Below are positions 27,821 through 35,223 of a DNA stretch of 64,000 nt, in pieces; position 1 is the stretch's first letter; every line of letters starts with the position of its first letter. This stretch comes from Moheibacter lacus (GTDB taxonomy: Bacteria; Bacteroidota; Bacteroidia; Flavobacteriales; Weeksellaceae): positions 186,001-250,000 of the forward strand of contig NZ_JACDZE010000001.1 of assembly GCF_014042165.1 (NCBI RefSeq), in the 5' to 3' direction. Made by a program: the position numbers and the translations under genes. Below the pieces are notes generated by a model, which was not told where the DNA came from, ran no database searches, and saw nothing but the letters and a program-made list of their open reading frames with translations.

Positions 27821-28156
27821 TTACCCTAATCTACAACCATTCTCCGTTCCTCTTTCCGGCGAAATCAACACTACATCTTTATTTTCATTGTAAACACCAA
27901 GCACCAAACATTCCGACATAAAATCGGCGATTTGTTTTTTCGGAAAATTGACAACAGCCAATATTTGTTTTCCGATCAATTCTTCTTTAGTGTACAATTT
28001 CACAATTTGTGCGCTGGATTTTTTGATACCCAACTCACCAAAATCCAATTTCAACTGATAAGAAGGATTTCTCGCTTTCGGAAAATCATTCACTTCCAAT
28101 ATGGTTCCCACTCGAATGTCTATTTTTTCAAAATCTGCCCAAGTAATTTCGTTCAT
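27821..28156 (-). CDS. csaA: tRNA-binding domain protein, CsaA-like
   Basis: A 111-residue protein consisting of a single OB-fold tRNA-binding domain (EMAP/Trbp111 type): DFEKIDIRVGTILEVNDFPKARNPSYQLKLDFG at the start, then the conserved SSAQIVKLY and VVNFPKKQIADFMSECLVLG. Length matches CsaA, a dimeric protein described as an export-related chaperone in Bacillus; in practice it binds tRNA or related nucleic acids. Single gene, minus strand, facing miaA. Confidence 0.93.
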   Translation of the reverse strand: MNEITWADFEKIDIRVGTILEVNDFPKARNPSYQLKLDFGELGIKKSSAQIVKLYTKEELIGKQILAVVNFPKKQIADFMSECLVLGVYNENKDVVLISPERGTENGCRLG

Positions 28157-28228
28157 TTTTGTTACTTTTTTACAAATAAAAGATATTAAAGAGTTATAAA
28201 CGAAAGATTTTTATATAGATTCAAATGT

Positions 28229-28236
28229 TAAATTTG
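28229..28236 (+). promoter_or_regulatory. Possible -7 box of the OLD-like gene
   Basis: TAAATTTG at 28229-28236, 22 bp before the ATG at 28259. No clear upstream element. Confidence 0.4.
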
Positions 28237-28258
28237 AAAAATATCTAACTTATTTACT

Positions 28259-30250
28259 ATGACTTCATACGATCTTGTCTTAGACAGTCCTGAAAATAAA
28301 GAACTTTTCAAAGATTATCTTTTAAATAGTTCTGATCAACCATTGGTTTGTTTACCAAACTTTAATAAAATCAACATTTTCATTGGGTCAAATAATAGTG
28401 GCAAAAGTCGTTTCATTAGGAACTTAATGAAAGTAAAAGAATTTGAAGGAATTAATGACTACATAGAAACAATGAAAAAAATTGATAGTTATAATGAGGA
28501 AATTTCTAATTTAAAATCAATAGCAATAAGAAATAAAAATGAAATTCATCAAGGATATGGAGTTATGGGAAGTCAAACTAGAAGACATATTATTAATTCA
28601 GATTCTAGTTTAATAGAATTAACAAAAGATTCAAAATTTTTAGATTCATTAGAAATAAACAACAGTAAATTTAATGATGAACACCTTGTTAACTATGTAT
28701 ATAAAGCCAAATTAAAACTTGATATTGTTAAAAATCCTATTAAAGAATACTTACGAGCAAAAACTTACTACATTCCAACACTACGAACAGCACATTCTTT
28801 ATTTTATTTAGAAGAAAAGGAAGAAAATCAAATCATTCAAGATTCCGATTATCAAAAAATGGAGGAAGATATTTTCTACCATACATTATCCAAAAATTAC
28901 AAAATAGATAAAGAAATAGAAGTTTTTACGGGGTTGCATCTGTACCGAGAAATTTTAAATGCAAGAAACTCAGAAAGATCAATTAGAAAAAGATTTGAAA
29001 AATTTGAATCTTTTATAAGTAAAAACTTTTTTGATGGGAAACCAATAGATATCATTGCGAGATTTCAGAAAGAAGAAAATTTATCGGGAAAGAATTATAG
29101 CGAATTGATAAGTATAGATATTGAGGATGACAAACAAACTCGTTATTTATATGATCTAGGTGATGGAATCCAAGCATTAATTATTTTAATGTACAAAATA
29201 TTTATGGCCGAAGAAAATTCATTTATTTTTATTGATGAGCCGGAAATCAATCTCCATCCCGGAATGCAACGATTATTTTTAGAACAAATAACTACAAATG
29301 CAGATTTAAAAAAGAAAAATCTCACCTATTTCATAACCACACATTCCAATCATTTTCTTGATTTGACAATAGAAAAAGAGAATGTTTCAATCTATTCTTT
29401 CACTCCAAAAATTAGTGAAGAAAAAACCAAACAGTTTATTGTTAAAAATGTGAATGTTGGCGATAATGAAATATTGCAATCTTTAGGAGTAAATAATTCT
29501 TCAGTATTTATGGCCAATTCTAGTATTTGGGTGGAAGGAATTTCAGATAGAAACTATATTAAAGGTTTTTTAAAATCATATTGTAATTTTATTAATGAAA
29601 CTCCGCCCAAAGAAGACATCGATTTCGCATTTTTTGAATATGCCGGTTCAAACATTGACCATTATTTATTTGAAAAAGAATTTTCAATAGAAGAAAGTAA
29701 AATAATAATTAAAGATATCAATGCTTTAGCCTTAAGTAATAAAATATTTCTTTTGGCAGATTCTGACAATGAAAAGAAATCAACTAAAAAAGGAAAACGA
29801 TTAATAAAACTAGAAGAACAAAAATCGAAAAATTTCATTCCGAAAATTCTTTGGGAAATTCGAGAAATTGAAAATATTCTTCCCAATCAAGTCTGGAAAA
29901 AAATTCTGATAAATTTTTGCAATAAATCTTTGGTAAAAAATCACAAAGAAAAGGTTTTGGATAGAATTAATGATGCATTGATAAATATTAATAGTTTAAA
30001 ATATCAAAAGAAATATATCGGTGAATTTCTAAATGATATAAATAATCAATTAGGGAAAATTAGTAACTCTAATATTTTGAACACTTCAATCTATGAAAAA
30101 CAAAAAGATGGAAGTTTTGGAACTTTCATAAATAAAAGACAATTAAGCGAATACATTCTTGAGGAAAACATTTCTTGGGAAATCTTTTCTGAAAGTAAAT
30201 TGATTGAAGAACTTACAATTAGTATTTATGACTTTATTAAAAAGAAATGA
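28259..30250 (+). CDS. OLD-like AAA ATPase with TOPRIM nuclease domain
   Basis: A 663-residue protein with an ABC/AAA-type ATPase head followed by a TOPRIM domain, the layout of OLD-family nucleases. Walker A is GSNNSGKS (43-50). Walker B FIFIDEPEINLHP is near 321-333, after the signature-like region ending YDLGDGIQALI, and a sensor/H-loop line TYFITTHSNHFLD follows near 360. The TOPRIM glutamate is in WVEGISDRNY (about 424) and the DxD in FLLADSDNEKK (about 502). All key acidic residues look intact. The gene is clearly richer in A+T than its neighbours miaA and fabG and has no UvrD-like helicase or other partner, so a class 1 (stand-alone) OLD-like anti-phage nuclease is the best guess. Defence activity is inference. 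Confidence 0.82.
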   Translation: MTSYDLVLDSPENKELFKDYLLNSSDQPLVCLPNFNKINIFIGSNNSGKSRFIRNLMKVKEFEGINDYIETMKKIDSYNEEISNLKSIAIRNKNEIHQGYGVMGSQTRRHIINSDSSLIELTKDSKFLDSLEINNSKFNDEHLVNYVYKAKLKLDIVKNPIKEYLRAKTYYIPTLRTAHSLFYLEEKEENQIIQDSDYQKMEEDIFYHTLSKNYKIDKEIEVFTGLHLYREILNARNSERSIRKRFEKFESFISKNFFDGKPIDIIARFQKEENLSGKNYSELISIDIEDDKQTRYLYDLGDGIQALIILMYKIFMAEENSFIFIDEPEINLHPGMQRLFLEQITTNADLKKKNLTYFITTHSNHFLDLTIEKENVSIYSFTPKISEEKTKQFIVKNVNVGDNEILQSLGVNNSSVFMANSSIWVEGISDRNYIKGFLKSYCNFINETPPKEDIDFAFFEYAGSNIDHYLFEKEFSIEESKIIIKDINALALSNKIFLLADSDNEKKSTKKGKRLIKLEEQKSKNFIPKILWEIREIENILPNQVWKKILINFCNKSLVKNHKEKVLDRINDALININSLKYQKKYIGEFLNDINNQLGKISNSNILNTSIYEKQKDGSFGTFINKRQLSEYILEENISWEIFSESKLIEELTISIYDFIKKK

Positions 30251-30302
30251 TTATCTATCTATTAACGCGAAATGCTTAATTTAGCCAAACCAAAAAATCA
30301 CT

Positions 30303-31049
30303 ATGGAATTACTCAAAGGAAAAACGGCCATCATCACAGGTGCCACGCGCGGAATCGGAAAAGGAATCGCTGAAGTTTTTGCCAAAAACGGTTGCAATGT
30401 CGCTTTTACATTTGCTTCTTCAGTCGAAAAAGCCAAAATTCTCGAAAATGAATTGGCAGAATTCGGCGTGAAAGCAAAAGGTTATCAGTCCGATGCTTCG
30501 GATTTTGATGCTGCGCAAAAATTGGTGGATGATGTGTTAGAAGAATTTGGGCAAATCGACATCGTCGTGAACAATGCCGGAATTACGCGTGACAATTTGT
30601 TGATGCGTATGAGTTTGGAAGATTATGAAGAAGTAATCCGTGTGAATTTGAATTCGGCTTTCAACTTAACCAAAGCCGTGACCAAACCGATGATGAAAAA
30701 CCGTGCCGGTTCCATCATCAATATGAGTTCTGTAGTCGGTCGTAAAGGAAATGCCGGACAAGCCAATTACGCCGCTTCCAAAGCGGGATTGATCGGGTTT
30801 TCAAAATCCGTAGCGCTCGAATTGGGTTCTCGAAACATTCGTTGCAACGTGATTGCGCCTGGCTTCATCGAAACCGAAATGACGGAAAAATTGGATCCAA
30901 AAGCAGTAGAAGCTTGGAGAGCCGGAATTCCTCTTAAACGCGGTGGAACACCGGAAGACATTGCAAACGCTTGTTTGTTTCTCGCTTCCGATTTATCCAA
31001 TTACATCACCGGACAAGTGCTTAGCGTGGATGGTGGGATGTATACTTGA
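30303..31049 (+). CDS. fabG: 3-oxoacyl-ACP reductase FabG
   Basis: A 248-residue short-chain dehydrogenase. The NADP-binding TGATRGIGKG is at residues 12-21, NNAGITRDNLLMRM near 90, and the catalytic Ser-Tyr-Lys are in NMSSVVG and NYAASKAG. The NAGITRDNLLMRM segment and the ending GQVLSVDGGMYT are typical for FabG of type II fatty acid synthesis, which reduces 3-oxoacyl-ACP to 3-hydroxyacyl-ACP. Its codon use is housekeeping-like and unlike the genes on both sides. A 3-ketocapnine reductase role is conceivable but not supported by position. Confidence 0.93.
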   Translation: MELLKGKTAIITGATRGIGKGIAEVFAKNGCNVAFTFASSVEKAKILENELAEFGVKAKGYQSDASDFDAAQKLVDDVLEEFGQIDIVVNNAGITRDNLLMRMSLEDYEEVIRVNLNSAFNLTKAVTKPMMKNRAGSIINMSSVVGRKGNAGQANYAASKAGLIGFSKSVALELGSRNIRCNVIAPGFIETEMTEKLDPKAVEAWRAGIPLKRGGTPEDIANACLFLASDLSNYITGQVLSVDGGMYT

Positions 31050-31052
31050 TTT

Positions 31053-31077
31053 ACGAAGTACGAGTAACGAAGTACGA
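31053..31077 (+). repeat. Short direct repeat ACGAAGTACGA x2
   Basis: Two exact copies of ACGAAGTACGA (31053-31063 and 31067-31077) separated by 3 bp, directly after the fabG stop and followed by a T run. Origin unclear; it may be part of a dispersed intergenic repeat. Confidence 0.6.
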
Positions 31078-31106
31078 TTTTTTTAATTTGAAAATATAAG
31101 ATTTAG

Positions 31107-31613
31107 ATGGAGAAATATATCGTAGTCTATGATTTTTTGTCTTTTGATATTTTCCCAAAAATCTTATCCTTTTTTTTTCCGTTAATTTTCTATTTCATCT
31201 CGACCTATGTTTTAAAAAAAACAGAGCAAGGGATAGAAGTATTTGGCAGGTTGCATGATGGAGAAATGGAATATGCTATTTTAAAATTAATGCAATACTT
31301 AGGGATTTTTAGTTTTTGTGCATTAATAATCTCTTATTCCTATAAATATTACAATTCTTACCAAATTTTTCATAGCAAGGAATTAATCATAATAGAAGGC
31401 AAAATCACAGATTTTAAAGAACCTTATGAAGACGGAAAAAAGTCTGAAAGATTTAATTTGAAGGGTTTCCATTTTGATTATCTAAGTGGTTTGATGCAAG
31501 ATTGGGGATATAATTCTGAAGGAAATATTAAATCTGACGATTACTTAAAAGTATATTTTTATCAAAAAGAAGATAAAAATGTAATTCTGAAATTAGAGAA
31601 GAAGAAAAAATAA
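31107..31613 (+). CDS. Unknown membrane protein
   Basis: A 168-residue protein with two membrane segments at about residues 11-32 and 68-88 and a soluble C-terminal domain that begins with KELIIIEGKITDFKEPYEDGKKSERFNLKGFHFDYL. The second half resembles proteins that carry a small beta-barrel after two helices, but I cannot name a family. The gene is A+T-rich like the OLD-like gene and the cassette genes on either side, which marks 28259-32950 (apart from fabG) as an accessory region. It faces the tex locus across repeat copy B. Confidence 0.65.
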   Translation: MEKYIVVYDFLSFDIFPKILSFFFPLIFYFISTYVLKKTEQGIEVFGRLHDGEMEYAILKLMQYLGIFSFCALIISYSYKYYNSYQIFHSKELIIIEGKITDFKEPYEDGKKSERFNLKGFHFDYLSGLMQDWGYNSEGNIKSDDYLKVYFYQKEDKNVILKLEKKKK

Positions 31614-31624
31614 TTTAATAGAAA

Positions 31625-31708
31625 TCTTTGTGTTCCTTGTGAAATCCTAGTGTCCCTTGTGGTAAAATTCAACCACAAAGTGCACAAAGGGAATCACAAA
31701 GGTCACTA
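31625..31708. repeat. Palindromic intergenic repeat, copy B
   Basis: Same family as copies A and C: CTTTGTG words on the left arm, ACCACAAAG and CACAAAGGTCACTA on the right. It lies between the membrane-protein gene and the outermost tex tail copy, probably the original convergent intergenic region of tex. Confidence 0.65.
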
Positions 31709-31719
31709 AACTAAAAACT

Positions 31720-31839
31720 ACTCCAACATCGACAACTGAATTCGCTTTCGTTCCAAATCCACATCTGTTACGGTCACTTCCACGATTTGGTTCAGGTGAA
31801 CGACTTGGTTGACATCCGAAATAAATGCTTTGGTGATTT
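31720..31839 (-). pseudogene. Detached tex 3' end, copy 1
   Basis: A 120-bp copy of the last 38-39 codons of tex. Read on the minus strand it still encodes the tex ending from ITKAFISDVNQVVHL to RIQLSMLE and a stop, in frame, with one residue changed (Leu for Val before the final Glu). It has no start of its own. By eye it differs from the intact tex end at 7 of 120 bases, nearly all synonymous. It breaks off at the same base as copy 2. Confidence 0.88.
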
Positions 31840-31967
31840 AAGAATATAAAATTGCATATACAACACATTCCGAAACGGTATTGGCGATATTTGACAGAGA
31901 AGCAACTCTAAGATTTAGTAATATAAAACAAATTAAAGTTTAATTTTATAAAATATAATTTCAATAA

Positions 31968-32330
31968 ATGAATTGGGAAGGTTTTGTAAAAACTGAAAGA
32001 CTTGAAATTCAGTCAAAATATGAAAGTGAAATAAGGTTCGGTCCAGCTTATTTTAAACTTAAGTCTATTCCTGAAATTAAGCTTTTAGAATTTGATATTT
32101 ATGGAGATTGGTTTTATAGACACAAATCATTCCTATTTCTACAACAATGGAATTCAACAAAAACACCAAATACAAATTTGATTTGTATAAACCTTAACTC
32201 TTTTGAATATAAAATTGTCTTAGATCGAATTCAGTCTGTATTTTGGCTAATGGAATTCAAAAACGAAAAACTTTATTTCATTGATGATTATAACAAAAAA
32301 AAATATTTGATTGATTTGAGTAAATTATAA
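31968..32330 (+). CDS. Unknown 120-residue cassette protein, copy 1
   Basis: A small cytoplasmic protein (120 residues, no signal peptide or membrane segment) rich in aromatic and charged residues: it opens MNWEGFVKTERLEIQSKYES and contains LLEFDIYGDWFYRHKSFLFLQQW and FWLMEFKNEKLYFIDDYNKKKYLIDL. The alternation looks like a small beta-rich protein; size and look recall immunity proteins of polymorphic toxins, but I cannot assign a family. It is nearly identical to the copy at 32586 (Lys38 here, Arg38 there). It has its own AT-rich leader and sits between two detached tex ends. Confidence 0.72.
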   Translation: MNWEGFVKTERLEIQSKYESEIRFGPAYFKLKSIPEIKLLEFDIYGDWFYRHKSFLFLQQWNSTKTPNTNLICINLNSFEYKIVLDRIQSVFWLMEFKNEKLYFIDDYNKKKYLIDLSKL

Positions 32331-32335
32331 TAATC

Positions 32336-32455
32336 ACTCCACCATCGACAACTGAATTCTTTTTCGTTCCAAATCTACATCTGTAACGGTAACTTCTACA
32401 ATTTGATTCAAATGAACGACTTGGTTAACATCCGAAATAAATGCTTTGGTGATTT
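32336..32455 (-). pseudogene. Detached tex 3' end, copy 2
   Basis: A second 120-bp copy of the end of tex on the minus strand, in frame and ending RIQLSMVE plus stop, the same protein ending as intact tex. By eye it differs from copy 1 at about 12 bases and from intact tex at about 7, almost all synonymous. It breaks off after the codons for ITK, as copy 1 does. Confidence 0.88.
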
Positions 32456-32585
32456 AAGAATATAAAATTGCATATACAACACATTCCGAAACGGTATTGG
32501 CGATATTTGACAGAGAAGCAACTCTATAAGATTTAGTAATATAAAACAAATTAAAGTTTAATTTTATAAAATATAATTTCAATAA

Positions 32586-32948
32586 ATGAATTGGGAAGGT
32601 TTTGTAAAAACTGAAAGACTTGAAATTCAGTCAAAATATGAAAGTGAAATAAGGTTCGGTCCAGCTTATTTTAAACTTAAGTCTATTCCTGAAATTAGGC
32701 TTTTAGAATTTGATATTTATGGAGATTGGTTTTATAGACACAAATCATTCCTATTTCTACAACAATGGAATTCAACAAAAACACCAAATACAAATTTGAT
32801 TTGTATAAACCTTAACTCTTTTGAATATAAAATTGTCTTAGATCGAATTCAGTCTGTATTTTGGCTAATGGAATTTAAAAACGAAAAACTTTATTTCATT
32901 GATGATTATAACAAAAAAAAATATTTGATTGATTTGAGTAAATTATAA
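32586..32948 (+). CDS. Unknown 120-residue cassette protein, copy 2
   Basis: The second copy of the gene at 31968, with only two base differences in 363: one gives Arg38 instead of Lys38, the other is silent. The stop codon lies 3 bp from the stop of the intact, convergent tex gene. The near-identity of the genes contrasts with the clear divergence of the tex ends beside them. Both copies keep open frames, which suggests that the product is still selected or that the duplication is recent. Confidence 0.72.
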   Translation: MNWEGFVKTERLEIQSKYESEIRFGPAYFKLKSIPEIRLLEFDIYGDWFYRHKSFLFLQQWNSTKTPNTNLICINLNSFEYKIVLDRIQSVFWLMEFKNEKLYFIDDYNKKKYLIDLSKL

Positions 32949-32951
32949 TAA

Positions 32952-35081
32952 TCACTCCACCATCGACAACTGAATTCTCTTTCGTTCCAAATCTACATCT
33001 GTAACGGTAACTTCTACGATTTGGTTCAGGTGAACGACTTGGTTGACATCCGATATAAATGCTTTGGTGATTTTTGAAATATGAACGAGTCCGCTTTGTT
33101 TGATGCCGATGTCCACAAAACATCCGAAATTCGTAATGTTGTTGATGATGCCCTGAACTTTCATTCCGATTTTTAAATCTTCGATCGATTTGAGGTTTTT
33201 ATCAAATTGAACCATCACCGCTTTCTGTCTCGGATCCAGTCCCGGTTTCTTCAATTCTTCCAAAATATCTTTCAAAGTCGGCAATCCCACTTTATCTGAA
33301 ACATATTTTTCTACATTAATTTGAGCAATTAACCCTTCATTTCCAATCAATTCTTCAGTTGAAACTTTTAAATCTTTTGCCATTTTCTCCACCAATTTGT
33401 AGGATTCCGGATGTACAGCCGAATTGTCCAAAGGATTTTTACCATTTGGAATTCGGAGGAAAGCAGAGGCTTGTTGAAAAGCTTTTTCGCCCAATCTCGG
33501 AACATTTTTCAAACTTTCCCTCGAATCAAATTGTCCATTTTCTGACCGATAATTCACGATGTTTTCCGCCATTTTCTCACCGATTCCCGATACATAATTC
33601 AGCAAATGTTTACTCGCTGTATTCAGATTTACTCCGACTTTGTTCACGCAAAGCATCACAGTTTCATCCAATTCTTCTTTTAAAAGTTTCTGATCGACAT
33701 CGTGCTGGTATTGTCCCACACCGATGGATTTCGGCTCGATTTTCACCAATTCCGAAAGTGGATCAGCCAGTCGACGACCGATGGAAACCGCTCCACGAAC
33801 CGTTACATCAAATTGCGGGAATTCATCTCGGGCAATTTTTGATGCCGAATAAATCGAAGCGCCTGCTTCATTGACCACAAAAACTTTTAGGTTTCGATCA
33901 AATGGAATCGACTGAATCCAGTTTTCAGTTTCTCTTGAAGCCGTTCCGTTACCTATGGAAATCGCTTCGATTTGATAAGCATTCACCAAAGATTTGATCT
34001 TTTTGGAAGCATCATTTTTCTGGTTTTGAGGTGCATGCGGATAAACCGTTTCGTTGTGAATCAAATCTCCTTTTTCATCCAAACAAACGATTTTACAACC
34101 GGAACGATAGCCCGGATCAATCGCTAAAATCCGTTTTTCACCGAGTGGAGCTGCGAGTAAAAGTTGTTTCAAATTATTGGAAAAAACCTGAATCGAACTT
34201 TTATCAGCCTGTAATTTCGCTTCGTTCAGTCTTTCGTTGGAAAGTGAAGGTTCGAGCAATCTTTTGAAAGCATCAGCAATCGCATCTTCTATGATTTCGA
34301 CCAAATCAGTTTGATTGGTTTTAAGAATGATATTTTCAATAGTTTCCAAAGCCAATTTCTTTTCAATTCCGACAGAAACTTTAAGAAATCCTTCATTCTC
34401 TCCACGTAAAATCGCCAATAAACGATGTGGCGCACAGCGTTTCAAAGGCTCTGAAAAATCAAAATATTGGGAAAATTTCTGGGCATTTTCTTCTTCTTTT
34501 TTTGATTTGACCACTTTTGATTCAATTATCGTTTCATAATTGAATTTCCGGCGAAGTTGATTTCTGACGCGCTCATTTTCGTTGATCCATTCGGCCATGA
34601 TGTACTTTGCGCCTTGAATCGCATCTTCGATTGAATCTATTTCATCCGTTAAATATCGTGATGCCAATTCGTCCAAATCCCGAATCGGATTTTGTTTCAT
34701 GATAATTTTGGCCAAAGGTTCCAAACCCTTTTCTTTTGCGATCGCGGCTTTGGTTTTTTTCTGTTTTTTGAAGGGCAAATAATAATCTTCCAACAGAATT
34801 TCATCATAACAATTTTCAATTTTCTGTTTCAATTCTGAAGTCAAAGCATTTTGTTCTTCGATGGATTTTAAAATGGATGTTTTTCTTTTTTCCAATGCTT
34901 CAAAATTCACCTTTAATTTTGCAATCATGGAAATTTGAACCTCATCCAAATCCCCTGTCATTTCTTTTCTGTAACGGGAAATAAAAGGAATCGTACAATC
35001 CTCATTTAAGAGTTGAATGGTATTTTCAATCTGTTTTGTGGCAACTTGAATTTGATTTTGAATAAATTGAATGATGGTCAT
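32952..35081 (-). CDS. tex: Tex family RNA-binding transcription accessory protein
   Basis: A 709-residue Tex/YhgF protein. It has an N-terminal helical region, a YqgF/RNase H-like domain around IDPGYRSGCKIVCLDEKGDLIHNETVYPH (about residue 320-350), tandem helix-hairpin-helix motifs (TASKHLLNYVSGIGEKMAENIVNYR, VPRLGEKAFQQASAFLRI) and a C-terminal S1 RNA-binding domain (GMKVQGIINNITNFGCFVDIG to the end). Tex binds RNA and influences transcription and gene expression broadly. The gene is complete; its last 120 bp exist in two further detached copies to the left, so its present 3' end was probably brought in together with the cassette. Confidence 0.95.
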   Translation of the reverse strand: MTIIQFIQNQIQVATKQIENTIQLLNEDCTIPFISRYRKEMTGDLDEVQISMIAKLKVNFEALEKRKTSILKSIEEQNALTSELKQKIENCYDEILLEDYYLPFKKQKKTKAAIAKEKGLEPLAKIIMKQNPIRDLDELASRYLTDEIDSIEDAIQGAKYIMAEWINENERVRNQLRRKFNYETIIESKVVKSKKEEENAQKFSQYFDFSEPLKRCAPHRLLAILRGENEGFLKVSVGIEKKLALETIENIILKTNQTDLVEIIEDAIADAFKRLLEPSLSNERLNEAKLQADKSSIQVFSNNLKQLLLAAPLGEKRILAIDPGYRSGCKIVCLDEKGDLIHNETVYPHAPQNQKNDASKKIKSLVNAYQIEAISIGNGTASRETENWIQSIPFDRNLKVFVVNEAGASIYSASKIARDEFPQFDVTVRGAVSIGRRLADPLSELVKIEPKSIGVGQYQHDVDQKLLKEELDETVMLCVNKVGVNLNTASKHLLNYVSGIGEKMAENIVNYRSENGQFDSRESLKNVPRLGEKAFQQASAFLRIPNGKNPLDNSAVHPESYKLVEKMAKDLKVSTEELIGNEGLIAQINVEKYVSDKVGLPTLKDILEELKKPGLDPRQKAVMVQFDKNLKSIEDLKIGMKVQGIINNITNFGCFVDIGIKQSGLVHISKITKAFISDVNQVVHLNQIVEVTVTDVDLERKRIQLSMVE

Positions 35082-35101
35082 AATTGAATTTGAAAAGGGT
35101 T

Positions 35102-35109
35102 CAAAAATA
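35102..35109 (-). promoter_or_regulatory. Possible -7 box of tex
   Basis: TATTTTTG on the minus strand, matching TAnnTTTG, 20 bp upstream of the ATG at 35081. Confidence 0.4.
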
Positions 35110-35194
35110 CATTTAAGAAATTAATTTATCGAAGTCATTATAATAATCACCTCAAAAAACCTGATTTCAAACTCTTAATATCTAATTTCTATCT

Positions 35195-35202
35195 TACCTT
35201 TG
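35195..35202 (+). promoter_or_regulatory. -7 box of lysS
   Basis: TACCTTTG, 21 bp before the ATG at 35224. It contains a TTG in frame with lysS that should not be taken as the start. Confidence 0.5.
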
Positions 35203-35223
35203 CAGCTTGAAAATTTTCAAAAA

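Larger units (their letters stand above)
31614..31967. other. Intergenic stretch: repeat B, tex tail copy 1 and cassette leader
   Basis: There is no gene here. From left to right it holds palindromic repeat copy B (31625-31708), the first detached tex 3' end (31720-31839) and about 128 bp of AT-rich leader before the first cassette gene. The leader is repeated almost exactly at 32456-32585, with two extra bases in the second copy. Confidence 0.85.
31720..32335. repeat. Tex-end cassette unit 1
   Basis: A 616-bp unit: tex tail copy 1 (minus strand), leader, then the first 120-residue gene (plus strand). It is repeated directly as unit 2. Start was set at the ACTCC shared with the end of intact tex. 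Confidence 0.85.
32336..32953. repeat. Tex-end cassette unit 2
   Basis: The second, 618-bp unit, directly repeated after unit 1 and directly followed by intact tex. Its leader is 2 bp longer than in unit 1. Confidence 0.85.

Noticed and set aside
28259-31049. Two-gene defence system made of the OLD-like protein and the downstream SDR
   Set aside because: The SDR is a standard FabG with housekeeping codon use; nothing links it to defence.
35200-35223. TTG start of lysS 24 bp upstream
   Set aside because: The TTG is part of the TACCTTTG promoter box; the ATG at 35224 fits the family. The same reasoning removes TTG starts at 16292 and 42854.
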